From JAOPZW01 sp963788935 (GTDB lineage Bacteria > Actinomycetota > Thermoleophilia > Solirubrobacterales > Solirubrobacteraceae), in assembly GCA_963788935.1 (NCBI GenBank), contig CAWBIM010000004.1:372001-436000 (forward strand): a DNA stretch of 64,000 nt. The letters are read 5' to 3'. Below are positions 17,528 to 29,651 of the stretch, in pieces. The notes below the pieces were generated by a model. It ran no database searches and was not told the origin of the DNA. It saw only the letters and a list, made by a program, of their open reading frames with translations. The stretch's first letter is position 1. Each line of letters starts with the position of its first letter. A program made the position numbers and the translations under genes.

Positions 17528-18529
17528 TCAGGTGAGCGGCTGCGGGGCGATCGTGAAGTTCGCGACCGGCAGCAGGTCCGGATCGCGCAGCACGGCGCCC
17601 GTCAGCGGCTTCGAGTAGCCGATCTGGATCGTCCCCGCGTTGGGCAGGGCGGCCGTCAGGCCCAGCGTGAGGATGTTGTCGGTGATCGCGACGCTGCTCA
17701 CCGTCCGGGTGTAGTTCGCGCCGTTGCCGTTCTTGCCGGAGATCGTGAACCGCGACGAGACCGGGACGGACCCCGGGTCGAGCGGCTCGTTGAACTCGAC
17801 GAGCACCTGCGACGTGCCGCGGTCGGCCTCGATCGTGCCGGTCTGCAGCGGCGCCGTGTTCGGCTTGCCGCCCGGGTTCTGGGCGACCGGGCCGAGGCTC
17901 GCGCCCGCCGGGTTCGTCCAGTAGCCGGTCTGGGCGCACGTCTGCGACGGCCCGCTGTCGGGCACGGCGGTGTAGCTGAACGCGTGCGTCATGCCGTCGT
18001 TGTCGACGGCGGCGACGTCGACGCCGGCCTCGCCGGCGATCGCGGTGACGGGCCCGCTGAACAGCGGGATCGACGGGCCGACCTTGCCGCCGGTGACGGC
18101 GTCGTAGTCCTGCTGGCTGAGCGTGATGTCCCACGTCACGTTCGTCGCGACGTTGACCCCGGCGTCCAGCCCGCCGCCCGGGCCGGGCTTGATGCGCAGG
18201 ACGAGCTCGTCGATGCCGCAGGGGCCGGTCTGGCGCAGCCGCGTGGTCGTGGCCGCGCCCCCGCCGCCACCGCCGCCGCCGCCGCCTCCGCCGCCGCCGC
18301 CCGTCGGGCCGGCGGCCGCCGGCAGCGGGGCGACGGGCGGCACGACGGTCGCCCCGCCGCCCTTGCCGCCGCCGCCTCCGCCGCCGCCCCCGCCCGAGCC
18401 GCCTCCGCCGGAGCCGCCGCCCGGCCCGCCCGAGCCGAACGCCGCCGGGACCATGAACGCGGCGCTCGCGGCGCCGACGGCGATCGCGAGCGCGATGCGC
18501 CGCCGCCGCGGATGGGTCGTGTGCTTCAT
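17528..18529 (-). CDS. Secreted polyglycine-rich protein with C-terminal beta-repeat domain
   Basis: 333-residue predicted exported protein. ATG at 18529 follows a near-perfect AAGGAGGT site. A basic start (MKHTTHPRRRR) and hydrophobic segment form a signal peptide ending near residue 32. Two glycine tracts follow, one Gly/Ser-rich with ten Gly in a row, and one of 15 Gly, separated by a Pro/Ala linker. The C-terminal 90 residues (VLVEFNEPLDPGSVPVSS, FTISGKNGNG, TIQIGYSKPL) resemble the SWM-type or Ig-like extracellular repeat; this is pattern recognition only. It could be a surface or matrix protein. No family name is assigned with confidence. Confidence 0.7.
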   Translation of the reverse strand: MKHTTHPRRRRIALAIAVGAASAAFMVPAAFGSGGPGGGSGGGGSGGGGGGGGGGKGGGATVVPPVAPLPAAAGPTGGGGGGGGGGGGGGGAATTTRLRQTGPCGIDELVLRIKPGPGGGLDAGVNVATNVTWDITLSQQDYDAVTGGKVGPSIPLFSGPVTAIAGEAGVDVAAVDNDGMTHAFSYTAVPDSGPSQTCAQTGYWTNPAGASLGPVAQNPGGKPNTAPLQTGTIEADRGTSQVLVEFNEPLDPGSVPVSSRFTISGKNGNGANYTRTVSSVAITDNILTLGLTAALPNAGTIQIGYSKPLTGAVLRDPDLLPVANFTIAPQPLT

Positions 18530-18874
18530 CGGTGACCTCCTTGAGTCACGCTGCTTGGCCCGGACCACCAGTCGAGGGGCAGCCGGCAGCGGTGCCCGGG
18601 CTGTGACACCCCATGAGATCGCCGGCACGAGGGTTGTACGCGGCCGCGGGCCACCGCCCGCAGAGCAGACCCGGCACACGCCCGGCGCGAGCGCTCGCGG
18701 CCCTGCCTCCACCGCGCGAGGACCACGGCGTCGCCCGCGCGAAGGGGCCCGACGGCCTGTCAGCCTCGTGCCCGCCGCCTGCGGATGTCCCCCGTTCGGA
18801 GGACGGGAAGTGTCGTCCGGGACGGCGGTCCCTGCGCTTCCGGCGGCGCCGCGGCGCCGATTCAATTCGGGGCC
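18530..18874. other. Non-coding spacer between divergent genes
   Basis: 345 bases separate the polyglycine protein start from the response regulator start. The only clear feature is the AAGGAGGT ribosome binding site at the left end. A weak 5-base inverted repeat (GGACG/CGTCC) lies near 18800-18820. An in-frame extension of the regulator to 18785 exists but adds 30 residues not typical of the family. No convincing promoter or gene was seen. Confidence 0.4.
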
Positions 18875-19507
18875 ATGCGGCCCACCCGCGTCCTCGTGGC
18901 CGACGACCATCCCGTGTACCGCAGCGGCCTCGTGGCCGCGATCCGCGAACGCCCCGATCTCGCCGTCGCCGCCGAGTGCGAGGACGGCGAGGACGCCGTC
19001 GCCGCCGTGCGCGAGCTGCGCCCCGACGTCGCGCTGCTCGACGTGCGGATGCGCCGCCTGGACGGCGTCGGTGCGCTCGAGCGGCTCGGCGGCGCGCGCT
19101 CGCCCGCGCGCGTCGTGTTCCTCTCGGCGTTCGGGGAGGGCGAGGTCGTGGCCCGCGCGCTGGCCGCCGGGGCGGCCGGCTTCCTCTCCAAGGAGGCCGA
19201 GCGCGAGGACATCTGCGACGCGCTCGTCGCCGCCGCGCGCGGGGAGATCGTCCTCTCGCCGTCGCTGCAGAGCGGCGTCCTGCGCGAGCTCCAGCGCCCG
19301 GCGCCCGACGGCGTGCGCCTCAGCCGCCGCGAGGCGGACGTCATGCGGCTCACGGCCCGTGGCCTGACCGGGCCGCAGATCGGCCTCCGGCTCGGGATCG
19401 CGCCGTCGACGGTCAAGACCCACCTGCGCCGGGTCTACGCGAAGCTCGGCGTCGGAGACCGGGCGACGATGGTGGCCGAGGCGATGCGGTGCGGGCTCCT
19501 CGGCTGA
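18875..19507 (+). CDS. NarL/LuxR-type response regulator
   Basis: 210-residue DNA-binding regulator of a two-component system. The receiver begins TRVLVADDHPVYRSGL (acidic pocket DD), with the phospho-acceptor Asp in DVALLDVRMRRLDG, and ends near SKEAEREDI. The C-terminal LuxR helix-turn-helix reads LSRREADVMRLTARGL, then STVKTHLRRVYAKLG. ATG at 18875 gives the standard length. The histidine kinase follows with overlapping reading frames, so they are a cognate pair. Targets are unknown. Confidence 0.9.
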   Translation: MRPTRVLVADDHPVYRSGLVAAIRERPDLAVAAECEDGEDAVAAVRELRPDVALLDVRMRRLDGVGALERLGGARSPARVVFLSAFGEGEVVARALAAGAAGFLSKEAEREDICDALVAAARGEIVLSPSLQSGVLRELQRPAPDGVRLSRREADVMRLTARGLTGPQIGLRLGIAPSTVKTHLRRVYAKLGVGDRATMVAEAMRCGLLG

Positions 19508-20697
19508 CACTCCCGCGCGGCGGCGACCCCGTCGCGCTCGTCGTCGCGCTCGTGCGCGTCGCCGTCGTGCCCGTGGCGATCGTGGGGCAGGTCTGGACGC
19601 AGCCGCCCGGGACCGAGCTCGAGCTGCTCGAGGTCGTCTTTCCCGTGGCCGCCGCCTACGCCCTGCTGACGCTCGCGTTCGCGCTGTCCGGCCGGCGCAT
19701 GGCGCCGCCCGAGGTGCTCGTCGCCGCCGACATCGCGCTCCTCGGCCTGATCGCCTACGGGGCGGGCGGGGCGGAGGCGCACATCCGCTTCGCCTTCGGC
19801 ATCCCGCCGATCGTCGCCGCGTTCCTCGGCCGCCCGCGGCAGACCGCCGCGCTGGCCGTCGCCACGGTCGCATGTTTTGTCGTGGTCGTCGTCCTCGCCC
19901 CGGTCGTCGGGGAGCCGACGCCGGCGCGCACCGCGGCCGTCGCGGTCATCGACCTCGCGTGGCGCAACGCGCTCGTCGTGGCGATGTCGATCCTGCTCGC
20001 GCGGCGCGAGGCGCGCATCCGCAGCCTGGCCGACAGCCGCCGCGCGCTCGTCACCCAGTCGCTGCGCGCCGAGGACCGCGCGCGCCGGGAGCTCGCCTAC
20101 GTCCTGCACGACGACGTCGTCCAGTCGCTGCTCTCCGTCCGCCAGGACCTGACCTCGGCCGCCCGCGGCCGGGGCGAGGCGATCGGCCGCGCGCGCGATG
20201 TCCTCGAGTCGACGGTCGGGGCGCTGCGCGACGAGATCTCCCACCTGCACCCGCACCAGCTCGAGACGCTCGGCCTGCCCGCGGCGATCCGGGCCGTCGC
20301 CGAGCAGAAGGGGCGCGCCGGCGGCTTCGACGTCGAGGTCGTCGTGCGCGACGAGGCCGTCGGCGCCCACGACGAGCTGCTCCTCGCGCTCGCGCGCGAG
20401 CTCCTGCAGAACGTCGCCAAGCACGCGGGAGCCCGGCGGGTGCGCCTCGACGTGCGCCGGGAGACGGACGCCGTCGTGCTCCGCTGCACCGACGACGGGC
20501 GCGGATTCCGCACCCCGCCGCGCGGCGCCGCGCTGGACGACGGACACCTCGGCCTCGCCGCGTGCACCGAGCGCGTCGAGGCCGTCGGCGGGGTCATGGA
20601 GGTGAGATCCGCCCCCGGCCGCGGGACCGTCGTCCGCGCCGCGTTGCCGCCGAACGCACTGCTACGGTCTCCGCGTTCCTTTAACCGGGTCCTGTGA
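19489..20697 (+). CDS. Membrane sensor histidine kinase, HisKA_3 type
   Basis: About 402 residues. The N-terminal half has several hydrophobic spans (VALVVALVRVAVVPVAIVG, AAYALLTLAFALSG, LAVATVACFVVVVVLAP). The dimerisation/phosphorylation box is LAYVLHDDVVQSLLSVRQDL with the acceptor His in HDD. The ATPase domain shows ELLQNVAKHAGA (N box), CTDDGRGF (G1) and GHLGLAACTERV (G2). The start is uncertain: GTG at 19489 overlaps the regulator by 19 bases; CTG at 19504 would give a short overlap. The stop TGA at 20695-20697 falls inside the PyrR-binding hairpin of the next operon. The sensed signal is unknown. Confidence 0.87.
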   Translation: MRAPRLTLPRGGDPVALVVALVRVAVVPVAIVGQVWTQPPGTELELLEVVFPVAAAYALLTLAFALSGRRMAPPEVLVAADIALLGLIAYGAGGAEAHIRFAFGIPPIVAAFLGRPRQTAALAVATVACFVVVVVLAPVVGEPTPARTAAVAVIDLAWRNALVVAMSILLARREARIRSLADSRRALVTQSLRAEDRARRELAYVLHDDVVQSLLSVRQDLTSAARGRGEAIGRARDVLESTVGALRDEISHLHPHQLETLGLPAAIRAVAEQKGRAGGFDVEVVVRDEAVGAHDELLLALARELLQNVAKHAGARRVRLDVRRETDAVVLRCTDDGRGFRTPPRGAALDDGHLGLAACTERVEAVGGVMEVRSAPGRGTVVRAALPPNALLRSPRSFNRVL

Positions 20698-20716
20698 GAC
20701 CCAGAAGGGCGGATAC
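20663..20716 (+). promoter_or_regulatory. pyr operon promoter and PyrR-binding leader hairpin
   Basis: TACGGT (20663-20668) is a likely -10 box. The leader then holds GGGTC (20687-20691), loop CTGTGA, GACCC (20698-20702), followed at once by a GAAGGG ribosome binding site and the pyrR GTG. The UCCUGUGAGA sequence matches the known PyrR anti-antiterminator/binding-loop consensus (UCC-N-G-N-GAG). There is no terminator, and the loop abuts the ribosome binding site, so UMP-bound PyrR probably represses translation, as proposed for other Actinobacteria. Confidence 0.75.
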
Positions 20717-21274
20717 GTGGCGGATGAGAAGGTCGTCCTCGACGGCGACGACATGCGGCGCACGCTCGTGCGCATCGCCCACGAGATCGTCGAGAAGAAC
20801 GCCGGCGAGCGGGCCGAGCGCCTCGCGATCGTGGGCATCCACCGGCGGGGCGCGATCCTCGCGCGCCGGCTCCACGCGCTCCTGAACGACCTGCTCGAGC
20901 GCGAGGTCCCACGCGGGGACCTCGACATCTCCTTCTACCGCGACGACCTCGGCCGCCGCACCGAGCAGCCGGTCGTCCACTCGAGCCACCTCGACTTCGC
21001 CGTCGACGGCGGCACGGTCGTGATCGTCGACGACGTCCTCTACACCGGCCGCACGGTGCGCGCCGCGATCGAGGCGCTGTTCGACTACGGCCGCCCGGAC
21101 CGCGTCCAGCTCGCCGTGCTCGTCGACCGCGGCCACCGCGAGCTGCCGATCCGGCCCGACTACGTCGGCAAGAACCTGCCGACCGCGCTGAGCGAGCGCG
21201 TCAACGTCCACGTGGCCGAGCTCGACGGCACCGACGAGGTCACCATCACGAACCTCCAGGAGGTGGTCGCGTGA
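20717..21274 (+). CDS. pyrR: PyrR bifunctional pyrimidine regulator / uracil phosphoribosyltransferase
   Basis: 185-residue RNA-binding attenuation protein of the type I phosphoribosyltransferase fold. The PRPP loop is VVIVDDVLYTGRTVRAA. Other family blocks are IVGIHRRGAILARRL, DISFYRDDLGRR and VLVDRGHRELPIRPDYVGKN. GTG at 20717 lies just after its own predicted binding hairpin, allowing autoregulation of the operon by UMP. The stop overlaps the pyrB start. Confidence 0.95.
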   Translation: MADEKVVLDGDDMRRTLVRIAHEIVEKNAGERAERLAIVGIHRRGAILARRLHALLNDLLEREVPRGDLDISFYRDDLGRRTEQPVVHSSHLDFAVDGGTVVIVDDVLYTGRTVRAAIEALFDYGRPDRVQLAVLVDRGHRELPIRPDYVGKNLPTALSERVNVHVAELDGTDEVTITNLQEVVA

Positions 21275-22206
21275 GGCATCTGCTCTCCATCGAGGACCTG
21301 GATCGCGCCGCGATCGAGCGCATCTGCGAGCGCGCCGCGTCGTTCGCCGAGGTCTCCGACCGCGAGATCAAGAAGGTCCCGGCGCTCCGCGGGCGCACGG
21401 TCCTCAACCTCTTCTACGAGGCGAGCACGCGCACGCGCTCGTCGTTCGAGCTCGCGGCCAAGCGCCTCAGCGCGGACGTCGTGAACTTCTCGGCCAGCGG
21501 GTCGAGCGTCGAGAAGGGCGAGTCGCTGAAGGACACGGTCCTGACGCTCAACGCCCACAAGCCCGACGCGATCGTCATCCGCACGCCGTGGGCCGGGGCC
21601 GCCGCGCTCGTCGCGCAGTGGACGCCCGCGGCGGTCGTCAACGCCGGCGACGGCAAGCACGAGCACCCGACCCAGGCGCTGCTCGACGTCTACACGCTGC
21701 GCCAGCGCGTCGGCGACCTCGACGGCGCCTCGATCTGGATCGTCGGCGACGTCCTGCACTCGCGGGTCGCGCGCTCGAACGTCCTCGCCTTCCAGCAGAT
21801 GGGCGCGAAGGTCACCGTCTGCGGCCCGCCGACGCTGATCCCGCGGCACATGGAGGCGCTGGGCTGCGACGTGCGCTTCACGCTCGACGACCTGCCGAGC
21901 GCCGACGTCGTCTACGCGCTGCGGATGCAGAACGAGCGCATGGACCAGGCCTTCGTCCCGACGATCCGCGAGTACGCGACCGAGTACCAGATCAACGGCC
22001 GCCGCCTGCGCCCGCACCAGGTGCTCATGCACCCCGGGCCGGTCAACCGCGGGGTCGAGCTCTCGGGCGAGGTCGTCGACTCGCCGCAGGCGGTGATCAC
22101 GATGCAGGTCGAGTCCGGGATCGTCGTCCGGATGGCCGTGCTCTACGAGGTCCTCGCCGGCCGGGCCAACGTCCCCGTCCCGACGCCCGAGCCGTCGATC
22201 GCATGA
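21271..22206 (+). CDS. pyrB: Aspartate carbamoyltransferase catalytic chain
   Basis: 311 residues; joins carbamoyl phosphate and aspartate to form N-carbamoyl-aspartate. The carbamoyl phosphate motif ASTRTRSSFE is at about residue 50-60, VVNAGDGKHEHPTQALLD in the middle, and HPGPVNRGVEL near the end. GTG at 21271 overlaps the pyrR stop (GTGA). Its stop overlaps pyrC. There is no pyrI regulatory chain, as usual for this operon type. Confidence 0.95.
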   Translation: MRHLLSIEDLDRAAIERICERAASFAEVSDREIKKVPALRGRTVLNLFYEASTRTRSSFELAAKRLSADVVNFSASGSSVEKGESLKDTVLTLNAHKPDAIVIRTPWAGAAALVAQWTPAAVVNAGDGKHEHPTQALLDVYTLRQRVGDLDGASIWIVGDVLHSRVARSNVLAFQQMGAKVTVCGPPTLIPRHMEALGCDVRFTLDDLPSADVVYALRMQNERMDQAFVPTIREYATEYQINGRRLRPHQVLMHPGPVNRGVELSGEVVDSPQAVITMQVESGIVVRMAVLYEVLAGRANVPVPTPEPSIA

Positions 22207-23585
22207 GCGCGCCGCGGCCCTTCGACGCGTCGTCCGCCCTCGTCCAGGCGCCCGCCGCGCCCGCCGAGCTGCTCGTCACCGGCGCCCACGTCCTCGACCC
22301 GCGCACCGGGATCGACAGCCCGCAGGACGTCCTCGTCCGCGACGGGCGCATCGCGCAGCTCGGCGCGCCGGGGAGCATCGAGGCGCCCGCCGGCGCCGAG
22401 GTCGTCGACGGGCGCGGCCGCCACCTGCTGCCCGCGTTCGTCGACCCGCACGTCCACCTCCGCGTGCCCGGCCAGGAGCACAAGGAGGACATCGAGACCG
22501 GCACCCGCGCCGCCGCGGCCGGCGGCTACTGCGCCGTCGTGGCGATGCCGAACACCGACCCGATCGTCGACTCCGCGCCGGTCCTGCGCTCGCTGCGCGA
22601 CGCCGCGGCCCGCGACGCCCGCGTCGCCGTCGGCTTCATGCCCGCGATCACCCGCGGCCTGCAGGGGACCGAGCTGACCGGGATGGCCGAGCTGCGCGAC
22701 GAGGGCGCGCTCGGCTTCACCGACGACGGCAAGCCGGTCGTCTCGGCCGGGATGCTGCGCAAGGCGATCCAGTACCAGCGCCTCGCGGGCGGCGTCATCG
22801 CCCTGCACGAGGAGGACCCGTCGCTCAGCGGCCGCGGCGCGATGCACGAGGGCGCGGTCAGCGCGATGCTCGGGATCGCCGGGATCCCCAGCGTGAGCGA
22901 GTCCACGATGGTCGCCCGCGACGCCGCGCTGGCCGGCTACGAGGGCGGCCGCGTCCACATGCAGCACCTGAGCTGCATCGAGTCGGTGCGCGCCGTCGAG
23001 CACGCCAAGGCCGAGGGCGTGCGGGTCAGCGCCGAGGCCTCGCCGCACCACCTCTGCCTGACCGAGGAGGCCATCCGCGAGGGCTCCGCCGGCCGCCTCG
23101 GGCTCCTCGACACGAACATGAAGATGAACCCGCCGCTGCGCAGCGAGGCCGACCGCCAGGCGCTGATCGCGGGCCTGCGCTCGGGCGTGATCGACTGCAT
23201 CGCGACCGACCACGCGCCGCACGCGCGCGACGAGAAGGAGACCCCGTTCGAGCAGGCGCCGATGGGGACGATCGGCCTCGAGACGGCGTTCGCCGCGGTC
23301 CACACGGAGCTCGTGGTGCCCGGGATCCTGCCGCTGGCGCTCGTCGTCGACCGGCTCACGGCCGGGGCCGCGCTGCTCGACCTGCCCGTCCCGCGGATCG
23401 CCGCCGACGAGCCCGCGAACCTCACGCTCGTCGACCTCGCCGCGGAGTGGGACGTGGGCGAGAACGGCTACGAGAGCCGCTCGGAGAACTGCTGCTTCGC
23501 GGGCCGCCGGCTGCGCGGCCGGGTCCTGATGACGGTCGCGGGCGGGAGCGTCGCCTACCGGGAGCGGGCGCTGGTGGCCGTATGA
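22203..23585 (+). CDS. pyrC: Dihydroorotase
   Basis: 460-residue type I dihydroorotase (zinc amidohydrolase). Metal ligands are in FVDPHVHLRVPGQEHKEDI, SAEASPHHL and IATDHAPHARDEKE. GYCAVVAMPNTDPIVD is the family substrate loop. ATG at 22203 overlaps pyrB (ATGA), and the N-terminus has about 20 extra residues before LLVTGAHVLDP. The stop overlaps carA. It converts carbamoyl-aspartate to dihydroorotate. Confidence 0.95.
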   Translation: MSAPRPFDASSALVQAPAAPAELLVTGAHVLDPRTGIDSPQDVLVRDGRIAQLGAPGSIEAPAGAEVVDGRGRHLLPAFVDPHVHLRVPGQEHKEDIETGTRAAAAGGYCAVVAMPNTDPIVDSAPVLRSLRDAAARDARVAVGFMPAITRGLQGTELTGMAELRDEGALGFTDDGKPVVSAGMLRKAIQYQRLAGGVIALHEEDPSLSGRGAMHEGAVSAMLGIAGIPSVSESTMVARDAALAGYEGGRVHMQHLSCIESVRAVEHAKAEGVRVSAEASPHHLCLTEEAIREGSAGRLGLLDTNMKMNPPLRSEADRQALIAGLRSGVIDCIATDHAPHARDEKETPFEQAPMGTIGLETAFAAVHTELVVPGILPLALVVDRLTAGAALLDLPVPRIAADEPANLTLVDLAAEWDVGENGYESRSENCCFAGRRLRGRVLMTVAGGSVAYRERALVAV

Positions 23586-24703
23586 GCGCCTACGTCCTGC
23601 TCGAGGACGGCACCCGCTTCGACGGCGAGGCCTGCGGCGCCGACGTCCACGCCACCGGCGAGGTCGTCTTCACCACCGGCATGAGCGGCTACCAGGAGTC
23701 GATGACCGACCCCTCGTTCGCCCACCAGCTCATCACGTTCACCTACCCGCACATCGGCAACTACGGGGTGAGCGCGGAGGCGATGGAGTCCGACCGCGTC
23801 TGGGCCCGCGCGGCGATCATGCGCGCCGCCATGAACACCGAGGACGCGCCGGGCGCCGAGCGCGGCTGGCTCGACTGGCTCGCCGACTGCGGGATCCCGG
23901 CGATCACGGACGTCGACACGCGCGCGCTCGTGCGCCACATCCGCAGCGCCGGCGCGATGCGCGGCGGCGTGTTCCCGGAGCGGGTCACCGAGGCCGAGGC
24001 GGGCGCGATGATCGCCGCCGAGCCGTCGATGACCGGCCTCGACCTCGCCCGCGAGGTCACGCCGGAGCGGATGACCGAGCACGGCGGCGGCGACATCCGG
24101 ATCGCCGCGATCGACACCGGGATCAAGGGCTCGATCGTGCGCAACCTCGTCGCCCGCGGGGCGACGGTCGAGCTGCACCCGTGCACCGCCACGGCCGACG
24201 ACCTCGTCGCCAACCGCCCCGATGCGGTCTTCCTCGCCAACGGGCCGGGCGACCCCGCCGCCCTCGGCTACATCGTCGACACGCTGCGCGAGCTCATCGG
24301 CCCGCGCCCGGTGTTCGGCATCTGCCTCGGCCACCAGCTGCTCTCGCGGGCCGTCGGCCTGGAGACCTTCAAGCTCCCGTTCGGCCACCGCGGCGCCAAC
24401 CACCCGGTCAAGGACCTCGCGACCGGCCGGATCGAGATCACCTCGCAGAACCACGGCTTCGCGGTCCTCGGGCCCGGCGGGGCGCGGACCGTCGACGCCG
24501 ACGAGCCGGTGCGGTGGGAGACCGACTTCGGGGCCGCGCAGCTCAGCCACGTGAACCTCTACGACCGCACCGTCGAGGGCCTCACGCTGCTCGACGTCCC
24601 GGGCGGGACGGTCCAGTACCACCCGGAGGCCGGGCCCGGGCCGCACGACTCGCTCTACCTCTTCGACCGCTTCCTCGACCAGATCCGGAAGGCCGCCGCG
24701 TAG
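23582..24703 (+). CDS. carA: Carbamoyl phosphate synthase small chain
   Basis: 373-residue glutaminase subunit that supplies ammonia to CarB. The N-terminal half begins YVLLEDGTRFDGEACG and includes TTGMSGYQESMTDPS. The class I amidotransferase domain has the nucleophile Cys in FGICLGHQLL, and His in VQYHPEAGPGPHDS. ATG at 23582 overlaps pyrC. carB begins 2 bases after the stop. Confidence 0.95.
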   Translation: MSAYVLLEDGTRFDGEACGADVHATGEVVFTTGMSGYQESMTDPSFAHQLITFTYPHIGNYGVSAEAMESDRVWARAAIMRAAMNTEDAPGAERGWLDWLADCGIPAITDVDTRALVRHIRSAGAMRGGVFPERVTEAEAGAMIAAEPSMTGLDLAREVTPERMTEHGGGDIRIAAIDTGIKGSIVRNLVARGATVELHPCTATADDLVANRPDAVFLANGPGDPAALGYIVDTLRELIGPRPVFGICLGHQLLSRAVGLETFKLPFGHRGANHPVKDLATGRIEITSQNHGFAVLGPGGARTVDADEPVRWETDFGAAQLSHVNLYDRTVEGLTLLDVPGGTVQYHPEAGPGPHDSLYLFDRFLDQIRKAAA

Positions 24704-24705
24704 CG

Positions 24706-27810
<3,105 letters not shown>

Positions 27811-27814
<4 letters not shown>

Positions 27815-28626
27815 CCGCGGCCGGGCGCCGCACCCTCGCGCCGTTCGGGCGCCGGCGGCTGCGGGTCGCCGGGCGCCACGAGGTCGGCGCCTACGTCGTG
27901 CTCGAGGCCGCCGACCCCGACGGTCCCGCCCCGCGGCCGGGCCAGTTCTACATGCTCGCCGCGGCCGAGCGGTGGGGCGGCGGGGAGGACGAGCGGCCGT
28001 TCCTGCCGCGGGCCTTCTCGGTCCTGCGCGTGGCCGACGGGCGGCTGCAGTTCATGCTCGAGGACGTCGGTCCGGGCACCGCCCGGCTCTGCGAGCTGCA
28101 GGCCGGCGACGGCCTGTGGGTGACCGGCCCGCTCGGGCTCGGCTTCGCTGCCGCGGAAGACGGGCGTCGCGCGCTGCTCTGCGGCGGCGGGGTGGGGACG
28201 GCGCCGCTGGCGATCTGGCAGGACGAGCTCATCGCGGCCGGGCTCCCGGCGCCCGCGCTGCTCGGCTTCCGCGACGGCGCGCACGCCGCCGGCGCCGCGC
28301 TCCTCGCCAACCCGCAGGTCGCCACCGACGACGGCAGCGCCGGCCACCACGGCCTCGTCACCGACCTGCTCGTGGCCGAGCTCGACGCCGACCCGCACGC
28401 GACCGTCTACAGCTGCGGGCCGCCGCCGATGCTCGAGGCCGTCCGGGCGCTGTGCGCCGCCCGCGGCGTCCCGGCCCAGCTCGCGCTCGAGGCCGGGATG
28501 GCGTGCGGCTTCGGGGCGTGCTTCGGCTGCGTCGTCCCGACCCGCGCGGGCGGCTACGTGCGCCTCTGCGTCGACGGCCCGGTCCTCGACGCCGCCCTCC
28601 TCGCCGAGGTCCCGTCGCACGCATGA
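27811..28626 (+). CDS. pyrK: Dihydroorotate dehydrogenase B electron-transfer subunit
   Basis: 271-residue flavoprotein that passes electrons from PyrD to NAD. The FAD motif LPRAFSVLR, the NAD-binding GGGVGTAPLAIW, and CGPPPMLEAV are visible. The C-terminal 2Fe-2S site has the cysteines of ACGFGACFGC plus a later LCVDGPV. GTG at 27811 overlaps the carB stop. It is adjacent to class 1B pyrD, as expected for the heterotetramer. Confidence 0.92.
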
Positions 28627-29522
28627 TCGAGTTCTGCGGCCTCGAGCTCGCCCACCCGATCGTCAACGGCTCGGGCACCTACGACGCGATCGCCGCCCGG
28701 CGCGTGTTCGGCGACGCGCTGCTCGACGACTTCCCGTTCAGCGCGTTCGTCTCCAAGACGATCACGCTCGAGCCGCGCGACGGCAACGCGCCGCCGCGGC
28801 TGTTCGAGACGCCGGCCGGGATGATCAACTCGATCGGCCTGCCCAACAAGGGCCTGCGCGGCTACCTCGAGCAGGACCTCCCGGAGCTCGCCCGCCTGCC
28901 GGTCCCGCTCGTCACGAACGTCATGGGCCCGACGGCCGCCGAGATCGCCGCGCTCGTCGAGGCGGTCGACGCTCGTGCCGAGATCGACGCGATCGAGCTC
29001 AACGTGTCATGCCCCAACGTGAAGACCGGCCTCGACATCGGCGCCGACCCGGTCGGGCTCGCGTCGGTCATCGAACAGGTCCGGCCGTTGACCGGAAAAC
29101 CGCTGATCGTGAAGCTCACCCCGAACGCCTCCGACGTGCCTGCCGCCGCCCAGGCCGCGGAGGCCGCCGGAGCCGATGCCGTCTCGCTCATCAACACCCT
29201 CCGGGCCTACGCGCCCCATCCCGGCCGGGGCGGAGTCCCCTGGCTCGGCGGCGGGACGGGCGGGCTGTCCGGCCCGGCGGTGCGCGCGGTGGCGCTCGCG
29301 CAGGTGCGCGCCGTCACCGAGCGGGTCACGATCCCGGTGGTCGGGATGGGCGGCGTCCAGACCGGCCGCCACGCCGCGCAACTGATCGCAGCGGGAGCCA
29401 CTCTGGTTGCCGTCGGCACCGAGAGCTTCCGGGACCCGGCGGCGGCCACACGGATCAGACACGAGCTTCACGATTTGTTCGCAAAGAGCGGGGACATCGT
29501 CGATACCAGGCGGAATATCTAG
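28623..29522 (+). CDS. pyrD: Dihydroorotate dehydrogenase, class 1B catalytic subunit
   Basis: 299-residue FMN TIM-barrel enzyme that oxidises dihydroorotate to orotate. The active-site Cys characteristic of class 1 enzymes is in IELNVSCPNVKTG. PPRLFETPAGMINSIGLPN and GGTGGLSGPAVR are further family blocks. The preceding pyrK supports class 1B. ATG at 28623 overlaps pyrK (ATGA). It is the last pyr gene in the window; pyrF and pyrE are absent. Confidence 0.94.
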   Translation: MIEFCGLELAHPIVNGSGTYDAIAARRVFGDALLDDFPFSAFVSKTITLEPRDGNAPPRLFETPAGMINSIGLPNKGLRGYLEQDLPELARLPVPLVTNVMGPTAAEIAALVEAVDARAEIDAIELNVSCPNVKTGLDIGADPVGLASVIEQVRPLTGKPLIVKLTPNASDVPAAAQAAEAAGADAVSLINTLRAYAPHPGRGGVPWLGGGTGGLSGPAVRAVALAQVRAVTERVTIPVVGMGGVQTGRHAAQLIAAGATLVAVGTESFRDPAAATRIRHELHDLFAKSGDIVDTRRNI

Positions 29523-29651
29523 GCAAAAAGCGCTGCAAATCACACCAAAACCGTCAACCAGTCTGAACAGACCTAAAGCTGAGGTCGAGGTCGAGCCGAA
29601 TTCGCGGATCTCGGCTTGCCTGGCGGGTCTTGGTGTGTAGACTCGCCGCCG
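29523..29651 (+). promoter_or_regulatory. Promoter region of mihF in a locally AT-richer spacer
   Basis: The first half of this spacer has A-rich runs unusual for the window. A well-formed promoter follows: TTGCCT (29616-29621), 16-base spacer, TAGACT (29638-29643). The -10 box ends 8 bases before the mihF ATG, implying a leaderless or nearly leaderless transcript. Confidence 0.7.
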
